Positions 32,144 through 41,191 of a DNA stretch of 64,000 bases are shown in pieces (position 1 is the first letter of the stretch; every line of letters starts with the position of its first letter). A program made the translations under genes and the position numbers. The notes beneath the pieces are model-generated. The model was not told where the DNA came from. It saw only the letters and a program-made list of their open reading frames with translations, and made no database searches. The DNA comes from Paenibacillus periandrae (GTDB taxonomy: Bacteria > Bacillota > Bacilli > Paenibacillales > NBRC-103111): positions 1 through 64,000 of the forward strand of contig NZ_JAJNMU010000026.1 of NCBI RefSeq assembly GCF_022458865.1. The letters are read 5' to 3'.

Positions 32144-33859
32144 ATGCTTCGCCGTTTTTTTTCCTATTACCGGCCTTATAAAGGGCTTTTTATTCTCGAT
32201 TTTGCTTGCGCGGTGTTTGCGGCTTTACTGGAGCTCGGATTTCCGCTTGCCGTCAATCAGGTGGTAGACAAACTGCTGCCCAGTAAAGATTGGACCTTGA
32301 TTTTATGGGCGTGCTTAGGGCTGCTTGTGATTTATGTAATCAATATGTGCATGCAATTTGTGATCAACTACTGGGGGCACAAGCTCGGAATCAATATTGA
32401 AACCGACATGCGGCGCAAGCTGTTTGAGCATGTACAGAAGCTGTCGTTCCGTTTCTTTGACAATAATAAAACAGGCCATCTCGTTTCTCGGATGACCAAC
32501 GATCTGATGGAAATTGGCGAGGTTGCGCATCATGGGCCTGAGGATTTATTCATTGCTGTGATGACGCTGCTTGGAGCATTTGCCATCATGCTATCCATCA
32601 ACGTGAAGCTGGCTATTCTTACTTTTGCGATGGTGCCTTTCCTGATCTTCTTTTCCATCTATTTCAACAAAAAAATGACAGCTGCGTTCCGGCGCATGTT
32701 TGCCGATATTGCCGACTTTAATGCCCGTGTGGAGGATAATGTAGGCGGTATTCGCGTTGTACAGGCTTTTTCGAATGAAGAGTTTGAAAAATCGCTGTTC
32801 GCTGTGAACAATGGTCGTTACCGGCTCACCAAGCTGCTTGCTTACAAGATTATGGCCTGGAATTCGTCGATCAGCTACCTGCTGATGCGCTCGGTTTCAC
32901 TTATCGTGCTTATTAGCGGAACGTGGTTTGTGCTGAATGAGTCGATGAGCTATGGATCATTTATCGGATTCGTGCTGCTGACTAATGTCTTTTTGCAGCC
33001 TATTCAGAAGATCAATACGGTTATTGAGAGCTATCCGAAGGGGATTGCCGGCTTCAAAAGATACACAGAGCTGCTGGAGACAGCCCCGGATATTGACGAT
33101 GTTCCGGATGCGGTGGAAGTGAGCTCGCTGCGCGGTGATATTCGTTATCGTGGTGTTTCGTTCGGCTATGAGGAGCAGGCCCATGTGCTGCACAACATCG
33201 ATCTGACGATTCATCAAGGGGAAACGATCGCTTTTGTAGGTCCTTCAGGTGCTGGAAAATCGACGATTTGCAGCCTGCTGCCCAGGTTCTATGAGGTTCA
33301 GGAGGGAAGCATCAAAATTGACGGTATCGACATTCGCCAAATGAAGCTGTCCTCGCTGCGCAAGCAGATCGGGATTGTCCAGCAGGACGTATTTTTGTTC
33401 ACCGGAACCTTACGGGAAAATATTGCCTACGGCAAGCTGAATGCAAGCGAAGAGGAAATATGGGAAGCGGCCAGACGTGCGCGGCTGGAGGAATTTATCC
33501 GTTCACAGGAGCTTGGCATGGACACGATTATCGGTGAGCGGGGTGTGAAGCTGTCGGGTGGACAAAAGCAGCGGCTTGCGATTGCCAGAATGTTTTTGAA
33601 AAACCCGCCGATCCTGATCCTCGACGAAGCGACCTCGGCACTGGATACCGAAACCGAAGCAGCCATTCAGCAGTCGCTAACCGAGCTGTCCAAGGGACGT
33701 ACGACGCTGATTATTGCCCACAGACTGGCTACGATCAAGAATGCCGACCGGATCATTGTTGTTACCGAGGATGGCATATCTGAGCAAGGCCAGCACGGCG
33801 AGCTTATCGCCGCTGGTGGTGTCTACAGTCGTCTGCATCAGGCGCAATTTGGTTCGTAA
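32144..33859 (+). CDS. ABC exporter half-transporter (fused permease and ATPase)
   Basis: 571 aa. Six membrane segments in the first 310 residues are followed by an ATPase domain with Walker A GPSGAGKST, signature LSGGQKQR, Walker B ILILDEATSALD and the switch His in IIAHRL. It probably works as a homodimer exporting a lipid, drug or peptide. ATG at 32144 is ten bases from AAAGGAAAG; GTG at 32135 is too close to that site. No partner half-transporter is adjacent. Confidence 0.93.
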   Translation: MLRRFFSYYRPYKGLFILDFACAVFAALLELGFPLAVNQVVDKLLPSKDWTLILWACLGLLVIYVINMCMQFVINYWGHKLGINIETDMRRKLFEHVQKLSFRFFDNNKTGHLVSRMTNDLMEIGEVAHHGPEDLFIAVMTLLGAFAIMLSINVKLAILTFAMVPFLIFFSIYFNKKMTAAFRRMFADIADFNARVEDNVGGIRVVQAFSNEEFEKSLFAVNNGRYRLTKLLAYKIMAWNSSISYLLMRSVSLIVLISGTWFVLNESMSYGSFIGFVLLTNVFLQPIQKINTVIESYPKGIAGFKRYTELLETAPDIDDVPDAVEVSSLRGDIRYRGVSFGYEEQAHVLHNIDLTIHQGETIAFVGPSGAGKSTICSLLPRFYEVQEGSIKIDGIDIRQMKLSSLRKQIGIVQQDVFLFTGTLRENIAYGKLNASEEEIWEAARRARLEEFIRSQELGMDTIIGERGVKLSGGQKQRLAIARMFLKNPPILILDEATSALDTETEAAIQQSLTELSKGRTTLIIAHRLATIKNADRIIVVTEDGISEQGQHGELIAAGGVYSRLHQAQFGS

Positions 33860-33889
33860 AATACGCAGTTTACACACCGCCAAAGTTGA

Positions 33890-33937
33890 TTGATATGGAA
33901 ATAAATATATGATATAGTAAAATAAGAACAAATGTTC
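33890..33937 (+). promoter_or_regulatory. Sigma-A promoter with LexA (SOS) box
   Basis: A -35 TTGATA (33890-33895), 17-base spacer and -10 TATAGT (33913-33918) are followed at once by GAACAAATGTTC (33926-33937). This matches the Gram-positive LexA box GAACnnnnGTTC as a perfect dyad. A repressor here would block the transcription start. The only gene downstream is the heptad-repeat protein at 34041. Confidence 0.72.
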
Positions 33938-34040
33938 CTGTTATATGGTTTGCTTTATCACTTATTATGCAATCTCTATGGAAAAATCGTTATCACTTTG
34001 GTATGCTGTTTAAACACGGACAGTCGGGGAGGTTAATCGG

Positions 34041-34535
34041 ATGAGCGACCTGATATTGCAGCAAATTTTAACAGAATTGAAAGAAATTAAGGTTGAGCAG
34101 GTCAACACTACGCAACGCTTTGATCGACTGGAGAACAGGTTTGATGCATTGGAAGTCAGATTTGATGGTCTGGAAGTCAGATTTGATGGGTTAGAAGCCA
34201 GATTTGATGGGTTAGAAGCTAGATTTGATGGGTTAGAAGCTAGATTTGATGGGTTAGAAACTAGATTTGATGGTTTGGAGAAAAGGGTAGATAGTAACTC
34301 CAAAGATATAGCTGATATCAAAGTCATCATGGCTACTCTGGCAACCAAAGAGGATGTGAAAGAGATTCCATTCATCCGTCAGGCTGTTCTGGAAATCAAC
34401 GAGCGGCTGAAGAACAATGAAACTGGAATAGGAAGCCATACGGAATCTCTGATCGATCACGAGCATCAATTCAACATCGTTAACAAGCGTATTTTTGCAT
34501 TGGAATCCGACGTAGACCGATTGAAAAACAGGTAA
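34041..34535 (+). CDS. Heptad-repeat coiled-coil protein, predicted SOS-regulated
   Basis: 164 aa, soluble. Residues 26-81 are eight consecutive seven-residue units of the form RFDxLEx, six of them RFDGLE plus one residue, giving an uninterrupted coiled coil. A further helix pair (DVKEIPFIRQAVLEINERL and HEHQFNIVNKRIFALE) follows. GGGGAGG precedes the ATG. No enzyme domain or membrane span. The LexA-box promoter upstream predicts induction by DNA damage. Proteins with similar RFDGLE arrays occur in Bacillales, but a function is not known to me. Confidence 0.85.
   Translation: MSDLILQQILTELKEIKVEQVNTTQRFDRLENRFDALEVRFDGLEVRFDGLEARFDGLEARFDGLEARFDGLETRFDGLEKRVDSNSKDIADIKVIMATLATKEDVKEIPFIRQAVLEINERLKNNETGIGSHTESLIDHEHQFNIVNKRIFALESDVDRLKNR
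34116..34283 (+). repeat. In-frame 21-base tandem repeat coding for heptads
   Basis: Eight units of 21 bases; the middle ones (about 34180-34262) are nearly identical (core GATTTGATGGGTTAGAAGC). Because the unit is 21 bases, slippage would add or remove whole heptads without breaking the frame, so coiled-coil length may vary between strains. Confidence 0.85.
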
Positions 34536-34581
34536 GCTAAGTAAAACTTATTGTGTGTAGAAGTGGGTTCTTGCGTTATAC

Positions 34582-34629
34582 AAAGATCGTAGTATTCAGT
34601 CCTTTGGGCCGGATAGTACGATCTTTTTT
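34582..34629 (+). terminator. Rho-independent terminator after the heptad-repeat gene
   Basis: A ten-base stem AAAGATCGTA/TACGATCTTT is followed by TTTTG. The remaining gap to 34936 is AT-rich, with no other structure or gene that I can support. Confidence 0.75.
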
Positions 34630-34936
34630 GATTTTGAGTCTTCACCAATATGCACCATTTCACTATTTTTTTGTATTTTTCCTGGAGATCAATTTTTGTC
34701 TTACCTATGTAAATGAGCAGCCTGGGAGTGAATAATTGTCTCTCTTTTATAGATACATGTAAGTCTAAAGCAGCACTATGGCTGTAATTGGATAACAGGT
34801 AATGTCTTACCTTCAGCAGTACAAAAAGTGTCTGTTCAGCGCCGTGCTGATCCATGGTAACATGGGGCCAGTCTTCAAAAAGTGTTGAACACGCAAGGCT
34901 AAGTGAACGAGAATAGGGTTGAGGGAGGACAAGTCC

Positions 34937-37024
34937 GTGAAGCTGATTTACAATCATCGTGATGCTGTAATTGAATTTGGTGTGGAGCAGTTAAAAAAAG
35001 CTCTTGAGCTTAAAGGTATTTATTATATCGAGCAGTTTGAGGGACATGGAACGGTTGTGCTGCCTGATCATGGAATCATAATTCGAAACATGCCGACAGC
35101 ACGAAATCAGGCTCCGTTGTATGCGAATGAAGCCTTTCGTATTTATAAAAGTGGAAACCGGGTGCACATTGAGGGCTCGGATTCCCGTGGTGTCATGTAT
35201 GGGTGTCTGGAGTGGGCTGAACGCCTTGGACGTGGAGAGGATTTGAAGGCGAACGAGGAGATCAGCCGTGAGCCTGCGCTTGGTGTTCGTGGTATTAAGT
35301 ACAATCTTCCTTATGTTCCATTTGATGACGGCGACCCGTTTGTGCTGAATGCGGCCACATGTATGGATATCGAGTTCTGGCGCACGTATATCGATATGCT
35401 GGCGCTGAATCGTTACAATTGCCTCAGCCTGTGGTCCGAGCACCCTTACCATCTGATGGTCGTATCGTCGAAGTACAGGGAAGCCAATCCTTACAGCGAT
35501 GTACAGATCGACCGCAATATTCGTTTTTTCCGTGAGCTGTTTCGTCATGCAGCTAATCGTGGTATAGATATTTATTTGTTTACATGGAATATCAGGCTGA
35601 CGCCGGAGGTAGCGCGCGGATTGGGGCTCCCGGAAAATGTTGGGGATTACGGCGATATGTACGATGAGCTAATTCACCGCGTAGGCCTGCCGCTTAATCG
35701 CTTTCGCGGCCAATCCGAGGTAATCCGCGATTATATTCGTGAGATGGTGCTGCAGGTGCTGATCACTTATCCAGAGCTTAAGGGGCTGGGGACATCGGCA
35801 AGCGAATGGATGGATGGCAGCGGGCACGAACGGGAGCAGTGGATCGTCGAAACATATGTGGAAGCCATCAAGCAATCGGGGCGGACCATCCCGTTCATTC
35901 ATCGTACCAATATGCAGAGTGCCGGCAAGGAAATCAAGGAGCTGGTACAGCCGTTATTCGATCCGAAGCAGTTCTATATTAGCTGGAAATATTCGAATGC
36001 CCATGCTTACTCCCATCCGGAGCCGCAGTTCGAGAAGCTGTGGGACGCTTGGGATGGGATTGATCTGTCATCGACCCAAATTTTATACACGGTGCGCAAT
36101 GATGATGTATTCACCCACCGCTGGGGTGACCCCGATTATGTGAGAGCCTATGTAAAAGGAATGATCAAGCCCTACATAAAAGGATTTTATTGGGGCTCAG
36201 ATGGTTATGTGTGGGGACGTGATTTTCAGCATATCGACCATGGACATAAAACGTGGAAGTATGATTTTGAGCGGCACCTGCTGCAGTTCCAGCTATGGGG
36301 ACGACTTGCCTATGACCCGGAAACCGACGATTCGACGTGGACGTATTTATTGCAAAAGCAATATGGACCGCAGCATGCTCCCGACTTTTTACAGGGGCTG
36401 CGAGTGGCTTCGCGAATTATACCTGCTGTAAATCGCTTGTTCTGGATCGACTATGATTTTCAATGGCATGCAGAGAGCTGCTTGTCCCAGGTGAGCGGCT
36501 TCAAAACCATTCTCGATTTCGTCGATGGTGTTCCGATGCCTGGAGTAGGCGTGATGGGTATTGTTGAGTATGCTCAGGCTGAGCAAGATGGACGGTTGGA
36601 GGCCTTACAGGCACAATACGGGGAAACACCTGCCGATATTATACGCATTCTTGATGAATCAGCCAAAGCTACCGAGCTTGCCGCAGCTCATCTGGATACA
36701 ATTCTTGGCGAATACCGGGGCAGTCATGCGGAATGCACATTGCTGGATTTACAAGCCTACGCGGCGATGGGACACTATTACCGCTGCAAGTTTGCCGCTG
36801 CATTGGAGCTGAATCGGTACAGGCTCAATGGGAAGTCATCTCATCAAGAGCAGGCTGTTGTCCTGCTGGAGGAAGCCTGCGGCCATTGGGAGCGTCTTGG
36901 ATTTTTCTGGAGCCAGCATAACAAGCCTTATTTTATGGCCCGGGTGAAGCGAACCTTCGGTTATCCCTATTATGCTGAGGATGTAAGAAGCGATGTGGAG
37001 TTGGCGCGGCGGTTTGAGCCGTAA
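34937..37024 (+). CDS. Alpha-glucuronidase (GH67)-N-like glycoside hydrolase family protein
   Basis: About 695 aa, no signal peptide. Residues 1-110 resemble the N-terminal domain shared by GH20/GH67/GH84-type enzymes (EAFRIYKSGNRVHIEGSDSR, RGVMYGCLEWAERL). A TIM-barrel-like region from about residue 118 (REPALGVRGIKYNLP, WRTYIDMLALNRYNCLSLW, GLGTSASEWMDG, YWGSDGYVWGRD) and a helical C-terminus follow. Catalytic residues cannot be assigned. GTG at 34937 is eight bases from GGGAGG. It is monocistronic; the substrate is probably an oligosaccharide containing uronic acid or an amino sugar. Confidence 0.65.
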   Translation: MKLIYNHRDAVIEFGVEQLKKALELKGIYYIEQFEGHGTVVLPDHGIIIRNMPTARNQAPLYANEAFRIYKSGNRVHIEGSDSRGVMYGCLEWAERLGRGEDLKANEEISREPALGVRGIKYNLPYVPFDDGDPFVLNAATCMDIEFWRTYIDMLALNRYNCLSLWSEHPYHLMVVSSKYREANPYSDVQIDRNIRFFRELFRHAANRGIDIYLFTWNIRLTPEVARGLGLPENVGDYGDMYDELIHRVGLPLNRFRGQSEVIRDYIREMVLQVLITYPELKGLGTSASEWMDGSGHEREQWIVETYVEAIKQSGRTIPFIHRTNMQSAGKEIKELVQPLFDPKQFYISWKYSNAHAYSHPEPQFEKLWDAWDGIDLSSTQILYTVRNDDVFTHRWGDPDYVRAYVKGMIKPYIKGFYWGSDGYVWGRDFQHIDHGHKTWKYDFERHLLQFQLWGRLAYDPETDDSTWTYLLQKQYGPQHAPDFLQGLRVASRIIPAVNRLFWIDYDFQWHAESCLSQVSGFKTILDFVDGVPMPGVGVMGIVEYAQAEQDGRLEALQAQYGETPADIIRILDESAKATELAAAHLDTILGEYRGSHAECTLLDLQAYAAMGHYYRCKFAAALELNRYRLNGKSSHQEQAVVLLEEACGHWERLGFFWSQHNKPYFMARVKRTFGYPYYAEDVRSDVELARRFEP

Positions 37025-37091
37025 TGAGTAATGATACAAGGAGGCCATACCGTGATACGGTGTGGTCTCGGCTCGTTGTATGCTTCGGCAG

Positions 37092-37116
37092 GCCCATCAA
37101 TCAAATGGGCTTTTAT
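37092..37116 (+). terminator. Rho-independent terminator after the GH67-N-like gene
   Basis: A stem GCCCAT/ATGGGC is followed by TTTTATT. A further hairpin GGCCATACCGT/ACGGTGTGGTC (about 37042-37067) precedes it. Confidence 0.65.
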
Positions 37117-37219
37117 TCGTGTTATAATGGAGAAAAACAAGCATAGGAAACAGCGGCTGGTATCGTTATTCAACTGGCTTTAGCAACACTTACAGTTCGA
37201 TGTGGATGGAGGGTTAGCT

Positions 37220-37648
37220 ATGGAATGGAATTATTATAATACGTTTATTACGGTTTCACCGGACTGTCCTGCGGTGGTGGGTACGGTGCCGCCAGATAAG
37301 AAGTCTGGAAAGACAAAGCCCGGAATTGAATTTGAGTTAGTGTCGCAGGCTCCATATGTATATACGCAGGAAGAGCTGTTGTACCAAGTACACATACGAC
37401 ACAAGGAAATTCCTCAAGAGGTATTATTGGAGCGTGGAGCTCAACACAGAGATGAGTTTTTTCAAAAACCGACGGCCTGCCTAAGGGCATCCATGCTGCC
37501 CAAGAAATACGGATGGGGCATTCATTTTAATTCAGAAGGAAAAATGGCTCTCGTCCCTATGGAATCTGCTGAGTATCAGCATTTTATCGATGGCGATCAT
37601 GCCGATATCAAGCTGGTCGCCGCTATGCGCAATAGCAAGGGAAAGTAG
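37220..37648 (+). CDS. DUF6157 family protein
   Basis: 142 aa, soluble. Characteristic segments are NTFITVSPDCP, PYVYTQEELLYQVHIR, EFFQKPTACLRASMLPKKYGWGIH and the C-terminal VPMESAEYQHF. The family is widespread in soil bacteria and has no known function. GGAGG lies ahead of the ATG at 37220. It is followed at once by a methyltransferase relic. Confidence 0.75.
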   Translation: MEWNYYNTFITVSPDCPAVVGTVPPDKKSGKTKPGIEFELVSQAPYVYTQEELLYQVHIRHKEIPQEVLLERGAQHRDEFFQKPTACLRASMLPKKYGWGIHFNSEGKMALVPMESAEYQHFIDGDHADIKLVAAMRNSKGK

Positions 37649-37677
37649 AATATTCTCAGTTGAGGCCTTTCCTTCAA

Positions 37678-37845
37678 AACATAAAGGGGAGACAAGATAA
37701 TTTATTGGATCTCACAAAGCCCTATTGGCTGCTGGATCAGATAGAGCCCGCAGCGCAGTCACCCCAAGTTCTGGAGTTTGGCTGCGGCAGCGGGCTGCTG
37801 TGGATGGTCAAAGCCGATCGGATCCCCGTCGACTGCATTTGGCCT
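37678..37845 (+). pseudogene. Relic of a class I SAM-dependent methyltransferase
   Basis: The reading frame keeps KPYWLLDQIEP and motif I QVLEFGCGSGLLW followed by ADRIP, which resemble the N-terminal third of a small methyltransferase. No plausible start or ribosome site precedes it, and the frame stops within about 20 residues after ADRIP, lacking all later motifs. It is therefore a truncated remnant. Confidence 0.6.
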
Positions 37846-37891
37846 TATCCGATCACAATTGTTATATACTGGTGGTTATGAACAAAGGTAG

Positions 37892-38830
37892 TTACGTAGC
37901 AGGCAATTGTTTGTCAAAGAAGGAACGCCAGTTTCTGTGCAGCAAGCCTTCCACAAAATCATTCGAATAGTGGTTGGCAAGAAGCTCCGCGAGCGCGTTG
38001 TATCTACCCATATGCTCAAGTCCGTTCGTAAACTGGGCTGTGCCATCAAAATCGGACCCGAAGCCGATATGCTTACTGCCTCCCAGCGAGGCTATATAAT
38101 CAATATGCCGCAGCAGGTCGGTCATAACAGCTGGCTTCTCCGAATTGACCAAGGGGGGAATAAAGGTGAGGCCAATGCGCCCGTCTTTTTGCAGGATCGC
38201 CTGGATTTGATCCTTGGTCAAATTGCGTTCGTTGGGAGAAATGACGTAGGCGTTGGAATGGGAGGCGATAAATGGCCGATCGGACATTTCTGTGAGCTCC
38301 CAGAACCCCTTCTCCGTCAGATGGGACACATCGAGAATGATGCCGAGCTCATCGCATTGCTTCACGAATTGCTTGCCCTTTAACGTAAAGCCTCCTTGTC
38401 GCGGTTCTTTCACTCCATCGGCTGCCCAATTCGCATAGTTCCATGTGATTCCGATAGAACGGACGCCCAAATGAAAGAGCGTCCTAAGATAAAGCTCTCG
38501 TCCCATTAACGGTTCAACGCCTTCGAGCGTCAGCATGGCTCCGATTCGACCCTCTGCCTCAGCCTGCTGTAAATCGGCTGCAGATCGAATCTGCATCATC
38601 TGCGGGTGAGATACAATTTTGGAAGCAAACAAATCAATAGCTTTCAGGATGTGATCGAATTGCGGATTGATGATCTGTACGGACATATACACGGCAAACA
38701 GCTGCAAGACAGAGCCTGCTTCAATCAAACGCTCAAGCGTAACATTCAAGCGATCCGCATCATGAAAGTCGATCTCCGGGTGAAGCATCATCTTGTTCAG
38801 CACATCACAGTGCGCATCGATAACTTTCAT
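37892..38830 (-). CDS. Membrane dipeptidase (renal dipeptidase family, M19)
   Basis: About 312 aa zinc hydrolase with a TIM-barrel fold. Metal ligands are visible as His-x-Asp in VIDAHCDVL, Glu in TLEGVEPL, and histidines in LDVSHL and IASHSN; GFGSDFDG is also typical. Family members cleave dipeptides, including those with D-residues or cysteine conjugates. It is the last gene of the minus-strand operon that starts at 44732. Start ATG 38830 follows a GGAG-type site; an in-frame ATG at 38845 is less well placed. Confidence 0.88.
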   Translation of the reverse strand: MKVIDAHCDVLNKMMLHPEIDFHDADRLNVTLERLIEAGSVLQLFAVYMSVQIINPQFDHILKAIDLFASKIVSHPQMMQIRSAADLQQAEAEGRIGAMLTLEGVEPLMGRELYLRTLFHLGVRSIGITWNYANWAADGVKEPRQGGFTLKGKQFVKQCDELGIILDVSHLTEKGFWELTEMSDRPFIASHSNAYVISPNERNLTKDQIQAILQKDGRIGLTFIPPLVNSEKPAVMTDLLRHIDYIASLGGSKHIGFGSDFDGTAQFTNGLEHMGRYNALAELLANHYSNDFVEGLLHRNWRSFFDKQLPAT

Positions 38831-38882
38831 TATCCTCGTCTCCATTCTGATAAAATGTCCACACTGTCATCATGCTGCTATA

Positions 38883-40217
38883 TTATTGGGACTCGCGTGT
38901 GAATTGATTGTGTGGACGAGACAGTCCGAGATGCTCACGAAGCGTGGTCCCTTCATATTCCGTCCTGAACAGTCCACGTCTTTGCAATTCCGGTACGACG
39001 AGATCGACAAACTCATCCAGACCATCCGGCAAGTACGGAGTCATAATATTAAAGCCGTCCGCGCCTTGTTTAATGAACCATTCCTCCAGATGATCGGCGA
39101 TCTGTGCCGGTGTGCCAACGACTGTATGATGACCACGTGAACCGGCTACCCTCATGTACAGCTCACGAATGGTCAGCCCTTCCTTGCGGGCGATATCGAT
39201 GAGCAGGTGATTCCGGCTTTTATCTCCATTGCTTTCAGGCAGGTCGGGCAACGGTTCATCCAACGGATATCCGGAAATATCGTGTCCGAGCTTACGTGAG
39301 AGCACATCAATCCCTACAGCGGGGTGTATCAGCTCTTGCAGCTGTTCCAGCTTATCCTTGGCTTCCTGCTCGGTGGCTCCAATCACAGGAAACACACCAG
39401 GCATAATGAGCAGCTCGTTCGCTGCTCGCCCGAATGCGGCAACCTTCGCTTTAAGCCCGGAGTAGAAAGCTTGTGCTCTTTCAAGTGTAGGCTGTGCGGT
39501 GAAAACGAGTTCGGCCGTTTGAGCTGCGAGATTCTGGCCTTCCTCTGAGGAGCCGGCTTGAATAATAACCGGGTAGCCCTGAGGAGCGCGAGAGATATTC
39601 AGGGGGCCGCGCACATTAAAGTGCTCCCCGCGGTGATGGAGAACATGCATTTTGCTGCTGTCCGCGAAATGTCCTGACTCCTTATCAAACAAGAAAGCAT
39701 CGTCTTCCCAGGAGTCCCATAATCCGGTCACGACCTTCAAAAATTCCTTGGCGCGTTCATAACGGAGGGAATGCTCCAAATGGTATTCTTTACTGAAATT
39801 CATCGCTTCGTCTGCCAGTGCCGAAGTCACCACGTTCCAGCCCGTGCGTCCTCCGCTAATGTGGTCTAGTGATGAGAACATGCGAGCGATATGGAAAGGC
39901 TCGTTATAGGTGGTTGTGGCTGTAGCTGCCAGGCCGATGTGGCTCGTAACCGCTGCCAGGGAAGCAAGTAAAGTAAGCGGCTCCAGACGAATGGTCACAT
40001 TGTGATCGAAAAAGGAGCTATAGTTAGGAACGCCAAGCGTATCGGCAAAAAAAACGAGGTCCAGCTTGCCCCGTTCCGCTGTGCGAGCCATTTCCTGATA
40101 GTACTTAACGTCTACAACCCTGCTGGCTCCGGCATTAGGGTGTCTCCAGGCTGCGACATGATGTCCGGTTTCCATTAATATTGCGCCAAGCTTCATTTGC
40201 TTATTTTGATTGCTCAT
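38883..40217 (-). CDS. LLM-class flavin-dependent monooxygenase (NtaA/SnaA/DszA/CmoJ type)
   Basis: 444 aa, the typical length for the NtaA/DszA branch. Features include LDLVFFADT, the SGGRTGWNVVTS motif, and PVIIQAGSSEEGQ. These enzymes use reduced FMN from a separate reductase and oxygen to oxidise thioethers, sulfones or aminopolycarboxylates. Downstream lies a dipeptidase and upstream an AraC gene and ABC transporter, all in one direction with short gaps. No flavin reductase gene is nearby. Substrate is unknown; a sulfur-scavenging role is a reasonable guess. Confidence 0.88.
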   Translation of the reverse strand: MSNQNKQMKLGAILMETGHHVAAWRHPNAGASRVVDVKYYQEMARTAERGKLDLVFFADTLGVPNYSSFFDHNVTIRLEPLTLLASLAAVTSHIGLAATATTTYNEPFHIARMFSSLDHISGGRTGWNVVTSALADEAMNFSKEYHLEHSLRYERAKEFLKVVTGLWDSWEDDAFLFDKESGHFADSSKMHVLHHRGEHFNVRGPLNISRAPQGYPVIIQAGSSEEGQNLAAQTAELVFTAQPTLERAQAFYSGLKAKVAAFGRAANELLIMPGVFPVIGATEQEAKDKLEQLQELIHPAVGIDVLSRKLGHDISGYPLDEPLPDLPESNGDKSRNHLLIDIARKEGLTIRELYMRVAGSRGHHTVVGTPAQIADHLEEWFIKQGADGFNIMTPYLPDGLDEFVDLVVPELQRRGLFRTEYEGTTLREHLGLSRPHNQFTRESQ

Positions 40218-40249
40218 AGTTGATTTCCCCTTTCTGTAGGCCCCAGAAT

Positions 40250-41143
40250 TTAATCTTCGAATGATTTGTTGACTTGCTTGCGATACGTATGCGGAGTCAT
40301 CCCCATTTTGCTTTTGAACGATTTGACAAAATAAGCACTGCTGTTGAAGCCGGTCTGTTGTCCAACCTGGGCGATCGTTAAATCGGTGGTAGAGAGGAGC
40401 AGACGGGACTCGCGCAAGCGGTGGGCCAGTACGTATTGGCTCAACGTACAGCCGGTTTCCTTACTAAACAAATGGGATGCATAGTAGGGGGAGAGGTGCA
40501 GGCTTTCCGCCAAACGATCCAGCGAAAATTCCTCTTGAAAATGCTCTTCGATCCATGCCATCATCTGCTCGACATGCCGGCTGTTGGTTCGGAGCGAACC
40601 GTCTGACGCATGCTTCTGTCCAGCTTCGGCGAGCTTGCGGAGTTCACGCAGCAGGGTGAAGAGAAATAGCACGACCTCTTCAGTTTGCTGCAAGCTCGGA
40701 CAGGAATTAAGACTTGTATGGAAATCCTGAAGCAGCTGACTGAGCAGCATTTGATCCTCGGGATTAAGCTGAAAAACCTGCTGATCCAGTCTTGCCTTCC
40801 AAATTTTATGGAAAAAAGCGTGCAGAGCGGGAAAAGCTGCCGCATAGCGCTCCAACAAAAAAGGATCAAACACCAATACGGACCGAATATAAGGCGATTC
40901 CCGGGAAATATTCATTTTGAACTTGTGCAGCTGGTAAGGCTGGCACATCAGTAATGTACCGGCCGATACCGAATGCAGCTTTTGATCAAAGATAAGGTGA
41001 CCATTGCCTTCATGCACATATAGGAATTCGATGCCTTGGTGGGAATGAATCTGCTCCCAATCTCCTTCTTGAGTAGTACGACGATAATGGAAAATGTAGT
41101 TGCTTTCCTGAAACTTCGGCTTAGGTTCCACCATTTGACTCAT
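40250..41143 (-). CDS. AraC-family transcriptional regulator within the monooxygenase operon
   Basis: About 297 aa. An N-terminal cupin (WEQIHSHQGIEFLYVHEGNG) and C-terminal helix-turn-helix pair ending AYFVKSFKSKMGMTPHTYRK are visible. It is similar in layout to the AraC at 47793 (both have IEFLYVHEG/MELLYVHEG and PYIRSxxVFxP). The start ATG 41143 follows AAGAGGTGG. It lies between the permease and monooxygenase genes and likely controls this operon. Confidence 0.9.
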   Translation of the reverse strand: MSQMVEPKPKFQESNYIFHYRRTTQEGDWEQIHSHQGIEFLYVHEGNGHLIFDQKLHSVSAGTLLMCQPYQLHKFKMNISRESPYIRSVLVFDPFLLERYAAAFPALHAFFHKIWKARLDQQVFQLNPEDQMLLSQLLQDFHTSLNSCPSLQQTEEVVLFLFTLLRELRKLAEAGQKHASDGSLRTNSRHVEQMMAWIEEHFQEEFSLDRLAESLHLSPYYASHLFSKETGCTLSQYVLAHRLRESRLLLSTTDLTIAQVGQQTGFNSSAYFVKSFKSKMGMTPHTYRKQVNKSFED

Positions 41144-41191
41144 GTATCCACCTCTTTCCTTCAGCAAGGCTGGTAGCCGGCTTCCATCAGT

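Noticed and set aside
34041..34535. Phage tail or holin-associated coiled-coil protein
   Set aside because: No membrane segment and no other phage gene in the neighbourhood; the LexA box alone is not evidence of a prophage.
34466..34957. 163-codon minus-strand open frame
   Set aside because: It overlaps the end of the heptad-repeat gene and its terminator, has no ribosome site and has unlikely composition.
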